A DNA stretch of 64,000 nt from Pristionchus mayeri. Taxonomy: Eukaryota; Nematoda; Chromadorea; Rhabditida; Neodiplogasteridae. Below, piece by piece: positions 23,401 through 34,600 of the stretch. The stretch is taken from NCBI GenBank assembly GCA_036245805.1, contig BTRK01000006.1, positions 3,513,613-3,577,612 of the forward strand. The letters run 5' to 3'. The notes under the pieces were generated by a model. It saw nothing but the letters and a program-made list of their open reading frames with translations. It was not told where the DNA came from and ran no database searches. Position 1 is the stretch's first letter, and each line of letters starts with the position of its first letter. A program made the position numbers and the translations under genes.

Positions 23401-25087
23401 TTCCTCACCTCTCCTGCTCGACGCAGGAAATTGTGATGATTTTTTACGGGACTAATAGTTGAAGAATAGTTATAGTTTCTTCAACAAAAAAAAAACTCGG
23501 AATCCGAATGTAAGTCGGAGAAAGGAGCAGATGTGAAGTGAACACGTCAGATAAAAATGCTTGTATGACGGTTTAGGGATTGGAGAAAGCGGGAAATTTG
23601 AAAGGATGAGACACGCTGTAAAGTAGAGAGGAAGTATATGTGCGTGAGAGCAGAGGGGAATTTGCGTAGATGGAAGGAGAGAGGATGGATCGCAAGTCGT
23701 TACCATGCCAACATTCGTTCGAGAGTGTGATAGTTAGACAGGGGAGGGGAGAGAGAGGGAGAGAGGTAAGGTAGGGGGGGGGGGGGTGGAGAAGGTATTA
23801 ACGATAATGAAGCACTGAGCGGTTAATAGTGGGCCGAAGTCGAGATACGAGAAGAACAATCATAGGTGGATGTTAGCAATAAGTATCCACATATTGCGGT
23901 GTCCGGAAAGTTCGTTCATTTTTCTATTTCATTTATTTCAGGAACGATTAAGCTTTATTAGTAATGACAACCTGACTTGATCGAAAGGGCATAATCATGA
24001 ACCCTCTGCTCTTGAATGCGAAATGCTTCAACACTCAAAATTATGACAAGTCGCACACCACATCAATTTGATTCTTAAACTTCACTTCCTTACATTGTTG
24101 CTACATATACCATAAACTGAAACGGTTTTACCACACACTATCGCACACTACCTACCACACACTATCGCGGGACATCCATCGGATACGTGATTCGATTGGT
24201 AATCATAAAATATTAGTACATACGAAAAATTGTGATAATCGGATAAGATTGAGGAAGTTATGTTTGAAAAACACCAAGGTGATAGAGTTTTGCTCGCTAC
24301 TGTACATGACGAACGTGATTCGAGAGTATGTCGGACGATCTGAAAGATGCAAAATGAGGACACATCGTAAAGCAAACTGAAAGAAACGGAAACAAAGGAA
24401 ACGAAAACGAGAAGGGGATAGTGGAAGAAGGGACATCTCCATGGACACCGTTCGACAGGAGACGAGGGAAGCCGAAGAGGGGGAGGAGAACGGAAGAGAT
24501 ATGAGCTCATGTTCGTTGCAGGTATCTTTCGACTAGTGTCCATTGTGACACAGATATCGAATATTTTCCGAGTGTTGGTTGCACAATTTTGAAATATTTT
24601 GAAGAATGATTCGAACATATGATGGCTCTATATTAATCTCCATAGTGATTGTACAATTTGTTCACTGACTCTCATAAATGAGTAAGTATAAACTGAGTAC
24701 ATGCTTTGCTTTCCCATCACATTCTACTACAATTGTACAAAAGGTTTATTAAACAACATAAAATAATGTTTTTAAATGACTAGGGCCACTTGTTCTTCAA
24801 TTAGAATGTTTTAGGCCAGTTTGCACAGCCTGCACTCTGGCAACTAATTACTTCAAACTAAGGTAAAGATGTATTCGAAGTGCTGTCGATTTTTCCGTGG
24901 TGCCGACGTCATTTTCCGTCCAAACACTTCAGGTTCGACGCCTCCGTTGGCTCATAATGATAGCCTGAGGATTGATCGTATCAGTGTAATTCTAATTTCC
25001 CTTGCCCATTCAATCATCGATTGAGTCTTGTCGTTCCGGGTTATCCAAACAGAACGGCTCCCAGAGAATAATTCGCTCTGAATGCAT

Positions 25088-25347
25088 TAAAGGAGTGCTC
25101 CGGAGAATATCCGGTCAACCGTAGTGACCCAGTGGATGTTGTAGAGCACGCTCACCCGATCAGAACTCACTTATTTTCATACGCTAAGTTCATTGAAAGC
25201 GCAGGGTAGTGATTGTTTCAGTTATGTTTCACTCGTTCTACTTTTTTTCGCCTCTTTATTGGGCTAAGTTCGCTACAGTTTCCCATTGAGAGAGCAGAAT
25301 TTTCGTGGTGGGACCCCCTAGCATTCATCCCCCGGAGCACTCCTTTA
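25088..25347. mobile_element. Small terminal-inverted-repeat element (MITE-like)
   Basis: TAAAGGAGTGCTCCGG at 25088-25103 and its exact complement at 25332-25347 bound a 260-bp segment without coding capacity. The 16-bp perfect termini and short length fit a MITE. The superfamily cannot be assigned without more copies. Confidence 0.75.
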
Positions 25348-28300
25348 ATAGTTCCTCAGTAAACCATAAAGCACACTAATTAATTAGGAGTCACTTGCCT
25401 TCAGCTTACTGTAATCGGTGCGTAGGTACATTTTTGATGTTGATGTCGTTACAGAATATATTCCGCGTGTAAAGCGGACAATCTGGAAGTAGTTGGAAAT
25501 GAACAACACAAATTAGTAAAAAGTCCGCGAATGCAAGAGATATAGCGAGGGAGGTGGAATTGAATAGAAAGAAAAGGAAGAGATCCAACTTTCGTTTACA
25601 TGGTAGTTGTTCGAGAGGGAATGAGCAGAGTAGGACACTTTATATACAATGACATGCTCTAGTCGATTGCGCTAACAACGCCACTAGGACCACTAGCGCA
25701 CGAACTCTCGCGCATGCATAGAAAAGGAGAACTGGAGCCAGTCGTTAAGGCCGACTATTGATACCTTCGAGGATTTTCCGCAGCAAGGCTGCACAGGTAA
25801 TTTAATGCAAAATGATATTATACGAGGGCCCACGCCATTGCCATGGTAGTTTTCATTAGAAGAATCAATTGATTTTTTTGCAGGAATAATTTCCTGCGAA
25901 ATACTCTTGAAAAAATCTACTCCTCAATTTATCATTCCTTCTCATCTCTATGTATACATTTATAAATGATGAAGCATTTATAAACATTCCGGAAATTTAC
26001 AAATGATGAAATAAAAAAGTGAAAAAGGGAATGCTAACTAATGTGCTTTACATTTATAATTTTGCGTTTATTTCCCTGCCCCTTCATCAAAATGCGACTA
26101 TTTATTCTAATTAATCATACAAGGAATTCATAGCTGCGATCAGTATGAATAAGGAACATAATTATCAAAGTAGCTGGGCTTTTATTTGCATTCACGAAAT
26201 GCCGCTCGATATTGGGTCGTATGGCACGCCGAATGAGTAAGAAAGTTCTGTCGCGTATTATTTTCCCATTTTTATCGACTGCATTGCTTGTCTGGAAATC
26301 CAATTTAACATAAGTTGAAGTGGCATACGTGGTATACAGCAACATGCTTAAGTAGATCCTAGTTCAAATTTAAAGCGAGTAAATAAAGAACATTTCGAAA
26401 TTCGGAAAATGACTATTTTTGTGTGTTATTTTTTGGATTCTACCGTATTAATACGAGCTAGCAGTTGCATCTACTCCTTTGATATGTGATAGCAATAGAG
26501 TTGTACTTCCAGATTATCACACAACATTCGGCATTCGAGATGGGAAGCTGCAGATTACAAAAAACGCGATTTCAACGATCATATTTAGGAATCACCCTTT
26601 GCAAAACTGTGGCTTACAAACAGTTAGGTGCAGCACTCTCCAACTTAAAGTGAACACTGACATTCCGTGTACTTCACTACCCACAATAATTGATCTTACT
26701 AGGTCAACCACTAAATCTTCAGGGATGTGAAATGCTTATCTACAAAAATCAATCTTGTGTAATTTTCAGAATTAGCTCTGATAGCCGGTTGGCATAATGC
26801 GGCGTTCTTATTGTTACACGCTCAAAAGCATTCCCCCTTGTTGCACTTTAAATAGTGGGTTAGTTATGTCCATATCACGCGTCTTCTTTCAACCATGAGC
26901 AAATAAAATGTATTGTTGACCATCAATTTTATTGAATTTGGTCGAAGGTGCCAGAATTAGTAATTGGAGAAAACTGTGATAACGTTTTCTTGAAAGAGTA
27001 ACCAAACACTATTAGTCAACTGAACATTGTATGAAGATTGATCAACTTTGAAGGGAAGTATAAACCAAAATGCTAAATACGTAAAACGCGACAGAACTTT
27101 CTTACCAACCTAATACAACGCAATGGAAGGAAGTGTAGCGTAAGGGCATGGACAATAATCCGATTTATGTACCGTTCCACCATAGCCAAACAGATAAAGT
27201 ACATTTTATTATACTTTGAACAAGACAGAAATATAATTGAACCGTATGCAGAGACGCCATTGCTCTAGTGACATGTTCATTAAGGGGAAAAGTTGGATGT
27301 GCTCCGGGTGTCTCATGTCCGCGCATACTTCCCTGAACCCTTTCGCGATTCATGCATACCTCATTCATCGGCTGGCACTAGATGACACAACACGTGAAGG
27401 AATATAAGAAATTTTGAGACAAGGAACCATAATATCTGGGATTTATGCATTTGTCGCGTAACAGAAATAGAAGGTACAACACATACTCATTTTATCGTTG
27501 CCTACATTCGCAAGGAAAATACAATTGAAACGTATGCAGATGTGCCATTGCTCGTACAACGTTGTCGTTAAATGTAAAATTGGATGGGCACCAGATGTCA
27601 CCGTTCAGGCTCACGTTTCCAGCAGCTTCGACTTTTCTGGTAGTATCCTTGATCCACATGCTGTTGATCAGGAACCACGAGATGCTGAAAGAACAACGAA
27701 ACCGAATGCAATTACCCAACTTCCGGGCGAAAATATGACGAATGTCGCGAAACGATTAGTTGTAGACTCCGAATTTAAGTCGGAGAATCTGAAAAGGAAC
27801 TGATTGGAAGTGGTCAAAAGAGAGTTATGTTTGCATGTCGACAAAGGGAATGCGCACAGGAAAGGATGAAAGAAGTTGTAAAGAGGAGAAGGGATGCCCA
27901 AGTCAAAGCAGAGGGCACTGTGTATAGATGCATGGAGAGAGGGCGGATCACACCTTTCGTTGCCATGCCAATATTCGTTCGAGAATGAGACATAGATAGA
28001 GATGGAGAGTCGGAGAGGGAAGAGAAAGAAGGGAATAAATGAGGGGTTGGTAGTGCGACCGAAGTCGACATAAGAGATGCGAAACAAGTATGACTAGGGA
28101 TCCATAATCATAGAAGAATGTTGCAGTACCGTGGTGGATCGAACCTCTCGTTGTCATGCCGTGAACAGTGAAGGAGGGGAGGGAACAACACATGACAGCT
28201 ACTGAGCCTCAATTGCGCCCGTGGAAGCCTTAAATCATAAAATAAGGAGAGCGTAGAGTAGAAGCATGGCAAAAGTTGCATGAGTATAACAGCAATATGT

Positions 28301-28649
28301 GCATTCATATTCATTCATTTATACCGTTGGGGTGAGATTTTAAAAATGACGAGAATGTATACAAAAGAACGGATGTCCGTCGATTGGATCGAATCGGTTG
28401 TATGTTGCTTGGCAGCAAGGGTAGGCGGAGTGGGGGATCATTGATCTAGTCGAGTGCCAATAATAGACGGGGGATAAAAATATGATGGGTTGAAGAGTAG
28501 GAGGCGAAGAAGAAACACGTAGAGAAGGGTAGTGGAAAGTAACGGAATGTAAAGGTGTATGGTAAGGAAATGCACAACATAATGTCTGCATTGGACTTGT
28601 TATTGACTTCACAGGAACAGAACATACACAATAGCCATGTGTAAACATT

Positions 28650-29840
28650 TTATTCAAATGGACGAATAACCAGCACAGTGCGACACTTGCACCAATCCCA
28701 TTCGTTGAATTGCATGACAACACTTCCGAAAGTTCTTATTTTCTCGACAAAATCACTCCAAAACTGTTCATTTCGCGACATCACGAATGTACTCTCGCTC
28801 CACTCATAGACAGTAATTGTACGAAGGAAACGAGCCGAATCTCTAATGAATTGATCTGCAATTACCATATATTTTACACATATAAAAGCTCACGAATAGT
28901 CCTTACACAACGCTCCAAAATTAGCGTCTCTCATGTAGATATATATGCGTTGCAGTTTATTGGAATGAATTAAATTGATTATCGGCTTCCTAAAACCATC
29001 ATTTTTTTGTTTATACAATCAGAAGGTTAGCTTACATGTGAGATTTGGTGAAGAATGGTAGCTTCTGGAGGATGAGATTATTGATGGACAGATCTGAGAA
29101 ACATGAAAAAAATTCTGTAATTTCTTCGGTATTGGTTCCACAAGTTCCACATTTTCGATTTTTGAGACTCGTCTAAGTAAGTGCTCGAGTTGAGCCATAT
29201 CATTGGCCTTGATGGTGGGTAAAGCGTTAAATCGAGCATATTTCATCCAATCCTGAAGATTCAGTTGTGTTAACTGATAAGACCAAAATTTTCGAAATAG
29301 AAATCAATGGAAGAATACTCATTCAAATTGTAGTTTAAAATTTTTAAAAAATATAAATTTTCTTTGTTGCTTTTTTCGATAATGTAAGTTAAATTCTGAC
29401 ACACTTTCTCACCAATGTATCCTCTATTTTACTCCATTCCTCGACAGACTTGCTTCTAATGCCGAGGTCTTGCATTTTTTCGCTATCAACTGTTATCGAA
29501 ACACGCATCGACTCCTTCATTCTTGGACAGTAATCGATTTCAAGTTTATTTAGAGCCGGTAGTCCTTTCTTATTTCAAAATGACGCCAAAATTGCAGCAT
29601 TCCATTCTGGGGATATCTAAAATATGAGATCTTTAGTGGGAATTCCAAAGTTTATCCCTTCATTTTTTCACAGCACGTATCGATTATGATTTGTTCAAGA
29701 TGGGGATAAATTCATTTTGAAAAATTACTCCTTACTAATCTGAGCGTATTGATCTTTTCCAGGCTCCTTTCTTGTATGAGCATGCAGATAATGTCCCCAG
29801 GTATCGTGGTGAGATTCAAGTAGTCCTGGTCCATTTGCAT
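28650..29840 (-). pseudogene. F-box protein gene with one in-frame TGA
   Basis: Four exons (minus): 29736-29840, 29413-29616, 29036-29273, 28650-28855, with splice signals in phase, for about 250 aa. The start is MQMDQDYLNL, just after a TTTTAG acceptor. Residues about 6-45 match the F-box fold (LTTIPGDIICMLIQERSLEK then INTLRL, then ISPEWN at the start of exon 2). F-box proteins join SCF ubiquitin ligases and select substrates; the C-terminal part (DWMKYARFNALPTIKAND, FIRDSARFLRTITVYEW) looks like the expanded nematode F-box families. Exon 2 is otherwise open for 68 codons but carries TGA at codon 49 (about 29575), after ILASF. AATAAA overlaps the stop codon. Either a young pseudogene, a nonsense allele, or a base-call error. 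Confidence 0.7.
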
Positions 29841-31018
29841 CACTAAAAGTATGGAAATTAATTAAATATGAGCAAATGCTGGCGAACAGAACAACATCTA
29901 AATGCACATGCAATGCGTTTTCGCGCCAGTTTCAAATCAAATTCAAAGGAAAGTTATTCATGCACTTCCCGCCAACAATGCAAACTAGGCGTTTCTCTCG
30001 CTCCCATTAGTGACAACTGCAATTTTGAGATATTATATATGTGTGGCCTGAAACAAATATCAGTGCATTCGCCTAAGAACCGCACACAAATTGATCATGC
30101 CTGCACAGCCAAATGAGACACTGCGAACTCATCATAAATGTTGATAGTCCTAGGGGTCCTACATCAATTGTTATTATTGTCATGTTCCAATTAATCACAT
30201 TTGCATAATTACAATCCCTCAAACATTTCACATTTGCCTTTTTGCGTGCAGCACGATGTGAACTCGTCAAAATAACATGAAAACCTGGAACTAGGGCCTT
30301 CTCGACATGCTGCATTCGGATGTGGTGTTCGTTTATGTGAATTGAATTTTTGAATTTTTCATTTTTATGCAAATTTCATGATTTTTTTATCTCGAAAACT
30401 AGGCCGAAAACATAGCTGGATTTTGTATATGTTGTGTATATTGATATTACAAGTCGGCATTTTTTTAGATTTTTAAAATGGCAAAGTTAAGGGTTACAGA
30501 ATAAAAACTAAACAATGCCATTAGAGGGAAATCCTTCATTTCTCACCGCTTATTCCACTCCTGCGGCCAGGAATGATCGATTTCATTGCAACAACAGTCT
30601 CCCCCATTATGTTATTTCTACGAAGTCTATCATTCTTTCAAAGATGTCTCATTTTTTTCTGTTTCTCTCACTTGAGAGAGTGAATGCAAAAAGATGAGAG
30701 TCAGAGCGTTGCTCGCATTTAGTATAGCGAAAAGTGAGGGTGAGGCAGAACAAGGATGCCTTTCATCGTCTTCTTGTCGAGGGTTTTTTCAAGAGAATAT
30801 GGAAATCATAACAGAAAAAAAATATCGCATTATTCAACAACAATTAAGAGGGCGCGTCGAAACACAAAGCAAGATGTAATCGGCAACTCCAGCTTGTTTC
30901 CAGCTTGCTGTTTTCGCTCAATAACTGCCAATGAATTGCCTCGCACGGAATCATTCATGTGCACTCCCCTCCGTTCTTCGCAGTAACTAGCTTTCACCTT
31001 CGCCAGCTTCTCCTTTTT
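29841..31018. other. No gene recognised
   Basis: About 1.2 kb between divergent genes (F-box on minus, secreted peptide on plus). Several overlapping open frames of 60-100 codons occur on both strands without recognisable domains or splice structure. The promoters of both flanking genes should lie here; no TATA box or known element stands out. Confidence 0.5.
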
Positions 31019-31034
31019 ACTTTTCACTTTTCAG
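31019..31034 (+). promoter_or_regulatory. Likely spliced-leader acceptor
   Basis: A long pyrimidine run interrupted by A residues, ending in TTTTCAG at 31034, lies six bases before the ATG of the secreted peptide gene, with no plausible upstream coding exon. This is the arrangement of trans-splice sites in nematodes. It could instead close a 5' UTR intron. Confidence 0.55.
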
Positions 31035-31040
31035 GAAATT

Positions 31041-31415
31041 ATGTTCTCCACTCGCCTTTGCTTCATTCTTATCGTTTCCTTTTCTCTAACTGCCGCTGAC
31101 CCCAGCCCCCTCCATACGGGCACTAAACTAGTGAAGGAAGTGCCGATGCTCGGCCCTTCGGTGGTAAGAGGTTGCTGGATCGACAAAAATGATACAATCC
31201 TGAATTTCTTTTTTGTTTTCCCTTTTTAGTCCTTCATGACGGAATCCTTCGGATTCTTCTCTAAATTAACGAGGAAGACAGTTGCGGACGTTGAAAAGGT
31301 GAGGCATTATGTATTATGAAATTAGACAACATATTCTTTGACTTCATTAGTAACCGACTATATAACTAAGTCATTGCATACTTTGCAGGAAATTAACGAT
31401 CGGCTCAAGAATTGA
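31041..31415 (+). CDS. Small secreted peptide, 72 residues
   Basis: Three exons: 31041-31163, 31230-31298, 31389-31415, each with good GT-AG junctions (donors GTAAGA and GTGAGG) and all in phase 0. The first 19 residues are a clear signal peptide (MFSTRLCFILIVSFSLTAA). The mature part is about 53 residues, has no cysteine, and contains KLVKEVPMLGPSV, an aromatic-rich segment (MTESFGFFSKL) and a charged helix-like end (VADVEKEINDRLKN). No dibasic-Gly processing sites suggest a classical amidated neuropeptide. I do not recognise the family; an amphipathic secreted peptide is the most that can be said. It converges with the epoxide hydrolase gene, whose stop lies 217 bases away. Confidence 0.75.
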
Positions 31416-31632
31416 TGCTTCTTTGATTGATTGATTCACCATTGTGTCAATTTCTAACTCATTTCATACTGTATTCATTCAGGCATGCCTTTGGTAAATC
31501 TTTATGCAGGATCGTGTAATCTCAAGAAATTTGCGTTGACAATTCGAGAATAGAGAATTAGAAATTCTCTATGGATTTTGATAATTTATAATGGAAATAT
31601 GTACACTATACTTCGCCGAGCTTCCGGCACTA

Positions 31633-34600
31633 TTATGCGCACTTTTCGACTGTTTGCACGAATGAGAAGAGGTGTCCTGCGAGCAGGGTGGGCTGTTCGA
31701 AAGCGGGGAAGTGGCCTAAAAAGCAATTTTTTTGGTTTAAAATTTTTGTTTTTCTCTTTTTTCGATCTCAATGTTTATCAAGAACGAATTGCGAGAGAAT
31801 AATTCGGGAGGGTGAGTAAATGTTTTGCTATACACTAATACTTTTCAATCAAACCGACCTCCATCCGGCATCACTTTCTGCGTGATCAGATTGTAGGACG
31901 TTTCGACTATCTGCAATAATATGTCACAGGTATCATGAGTCAGTGGAGGAAAAAAACCAACCCCCAGGAACAATTTTCAACTTTTATTTTTTGTATGGCT
32001 TCATATTATGGTAGGAACATACACTGGAGGCAACATCTCGAAAAATCTAGGTCATAGGTTCCAGAGCCGGCTTTTAGGAAACTTCCGGTTTTGCATCCGG
32101 CTCTACTGTATTTCAGCTCCCAGATGAGCTACGAAGATGGCATCGGGCTCAAAATGAGCGGAAAAATATAATAAGAAAGTTTTCTGTTTTGGCCTAAGCG
32201 ATTGGACAAAATTTGGAAAAGATATGATTTGAAAACCATCTTTTAGACAAGAATAAAATCTACATCAATTTTGTGAGATACCTTTCCCTGAAATTTTATT
32301 GCAGAATATACAAGCTGAAGTGCATAGGTACAAAATAAAATTAAAAATTTGAAAATCGAAGAGGGTCGTTTTTTGGAATATCGGTCCAAATCTCCGACTG
32401 TGTGAATGGCGATGTGAAAATTGTTAATTTCTGAACAGCTATAGATGAAATCGGAATGAATAATGTATATTAAGTTGTTTCATACAGAATAAAGTAAGAT
32501 GACGCTGTGAAACTCTAAGTTTCACTCATTCTGAAAAATCGATTTTTTACAACTCGATTTTGGCTAAATTTGGAAGCTGAGAACTGAACAATTTTTATTC
32601 CAGTCCATTGAAAAGCAAGTAAATTATAAAGTAGTGACTACCATGAATAAGATCATGTGCAAGTTAGGGTCTACAGATATGCGGAGCTCTTGCCATATTC
32701 ACTCGAAAGTGCTAAATCAGTGAGGTCAACATTGCTGTAAATTGCATTTTGCCGTTATTTTTGAGAAATTTGCATAATTACAGGCGTCAAAAAACTATCT
32801 TAGTATGTTTACGCCGTCATACACCGTTGAAAAGGGAAAATAGCTTGGTATTCAAAAATGTGAAAAAGGTGTGAGCTCAAATTTTCAATTTTTCTATTTT
32901 CATTACTGTTATGATTTTATTGTACATTTTCGCAAAGAATTCACAAATTAAGAATTTTGGCATTTGAAATTATGCAAATTTCTCAAAAATAACGGCAAAA
33001 TGCAATTTACAGCAATGTTGACCTCACTGATTTAGCACTTTCGAGTGAATATGGCAAGAGCTCCGCATATCTGTAGACACTAACTTGCACATGATCTTAT
33101 TCATGGTAGTCACTACTTTATAATTTACTTGCTTTTCAATGGACTGGAATAAAAATTGTTCAGTTCTCAGCTTCCAAATTTAGCTAAAATCGAGTTGTAA
33201 AAAATCGATTTTTCAGAATGAGTGAAACTTAGAGTTTCACAGCGTCATCTTACTTTATTCTGTATGAAACAACTTAATATACATTATTCATTCCGATTTC
33301 ATCTATAGCTGTTCAGAAATTAACAATTTTCACATCGACATTCACACGGTCGGAGATTTGGACCGATATTCCAAAAAACGACCCTCTTCGATTTGCAAAT
33401 TTTTAATTTTATTTTGTACCTATGCTCTTCAGCTTGTATATTCTGCAATAAAATTTCCGGGAAAGGTATCTCACAAAATTGATGTAGATTATATTCTTGT
33501 CTAAAAGATGGTTTTCAAATCATATCTTTTCCAAATTTTGTCCAACCGCTTAGGTCAAAACAGAAAGATTTTTATTTTTCCTAGATTTTTCGAGACGTTG
33601 CCTCTAGCGTATGTTCCTACCATAATATGAAGCCACACAAAAAATAAAAGTTGAAAATTGTTCCCACATACCTCCACTGACTCGTGATACCTGTGATGTA
33701 TCAACACAATTATACAATATGATGTGACATATATTTGAAAATGCATACAATCCCACCTCGGCAGGTTGTTTGTCGAAGATTTCGTTCGGGAATTGTGCAT
33801 GACCAGTTGGCACAGTGACGTACTTCCTGAAACAATTATTTCAAAAAAAAGTGAAAAAGAAAAAAACAAAATAAAATATTCGGCCTGTTTAATCTGTCAG
33901 AAATGTGTGAGAAAAAGTTGCGTAAAAAGTTCGCGAACTTCTGATTCTCTCCATTTCGCATGCTCTCTCTCTTTCTCTAACCAGGTCGATGAAAAGTTCA
34001 CGAACTTTTCGACGAACTGTGTTCGAAAATCATACTTTTCTTTTGTTTTACTTACTTTTATAAACTATTTTTGCTTTTAACTTATGATTTCTTATAATGA
34101 CAACCTTCCCTTAGCTGGAATAGCTTCAGAATACAGCGTAGTGAAAGTAAACACGGTTGGAGTATTTTTTTCGAAAATGGGTCACCACTTTCCCCACCCT
34201 GTAATGTCAAGCTATTCCATCAGAGGGAAGGTTGTTCTTATACGCAGTCATAAGTTAAGAGCAAAAATAATTGATAAAAATAAGTAAAACAAAAGAAAAG
34301 TACGAATTTCGAACGAATTAATGCCGGTTTTTAACGAACTTTTCAAGGAGCTGCGTGAAAAGTTAGAGAAAGGCGAGAGAGCACGCATTCTTGAGAGAGG
34401 GAAAAGGAAGTAAACAATCACTGCTTCCTTTTCCCTCTCTCAAGAACGCGTGCTCTCTCGCCTTTCTCTAACTTTTCACGCAGCTCCTTGAAAAGTTCAC
34501 GAACTTTTCGACGAACTATGTTCGAAATTCGTACTTTTCTTTTGTTTTACTTATTTTTATCAATTATTTTTGCTTTCAACTTATGACTGCTTATAAGAAC

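Larger units (their letters stand above)
13084..28649. other. Gene-poor, repeat-rich interval
   Basis: No exon chain with consistent splice phase was found on either strand over about 15.5 kb. Open frames present are short, low in complexity (often Ser/Leu/Pro/Phe-rich on the minus strand, from GA-rich plus-strand tracts) and overlap repeats. The interval contains a palindrome with tRNA-like boxes (15672-16768), a large palindromic element (17321-19086), a mariner-like deletion derivative (19594-20473), a small inverted-repeat element (25088-25347), a duplicated unit of about 1 kb (20693 and 21687), and many members of the same-orientation unit family described separately. Confidence 0.6.

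Noticed and set aside
24148..24618. 156-codon minus-strand frame (and similar Ser/Phe/Leu-rich frames at 27668, 51499, 53059)
   Set aside because: They are by-products of GA-rich plus-strand tracts within the same-orientation units; no conserved domain, and the reading frame is not shared between copies.
26479..26730. 83-codon plus-strand frame as a gene
   Set aside because: No splice signals, signal peptide or domain; base composition is like the surrounding intergenic DNA.
34330..34540. GTTCGCGAACTT-type palindromes as a replication origin or operator
   Set aside because: They are parts of the foldback element's arms and occur symmetrically; there is no reason to assign binding function in a nematode genome.
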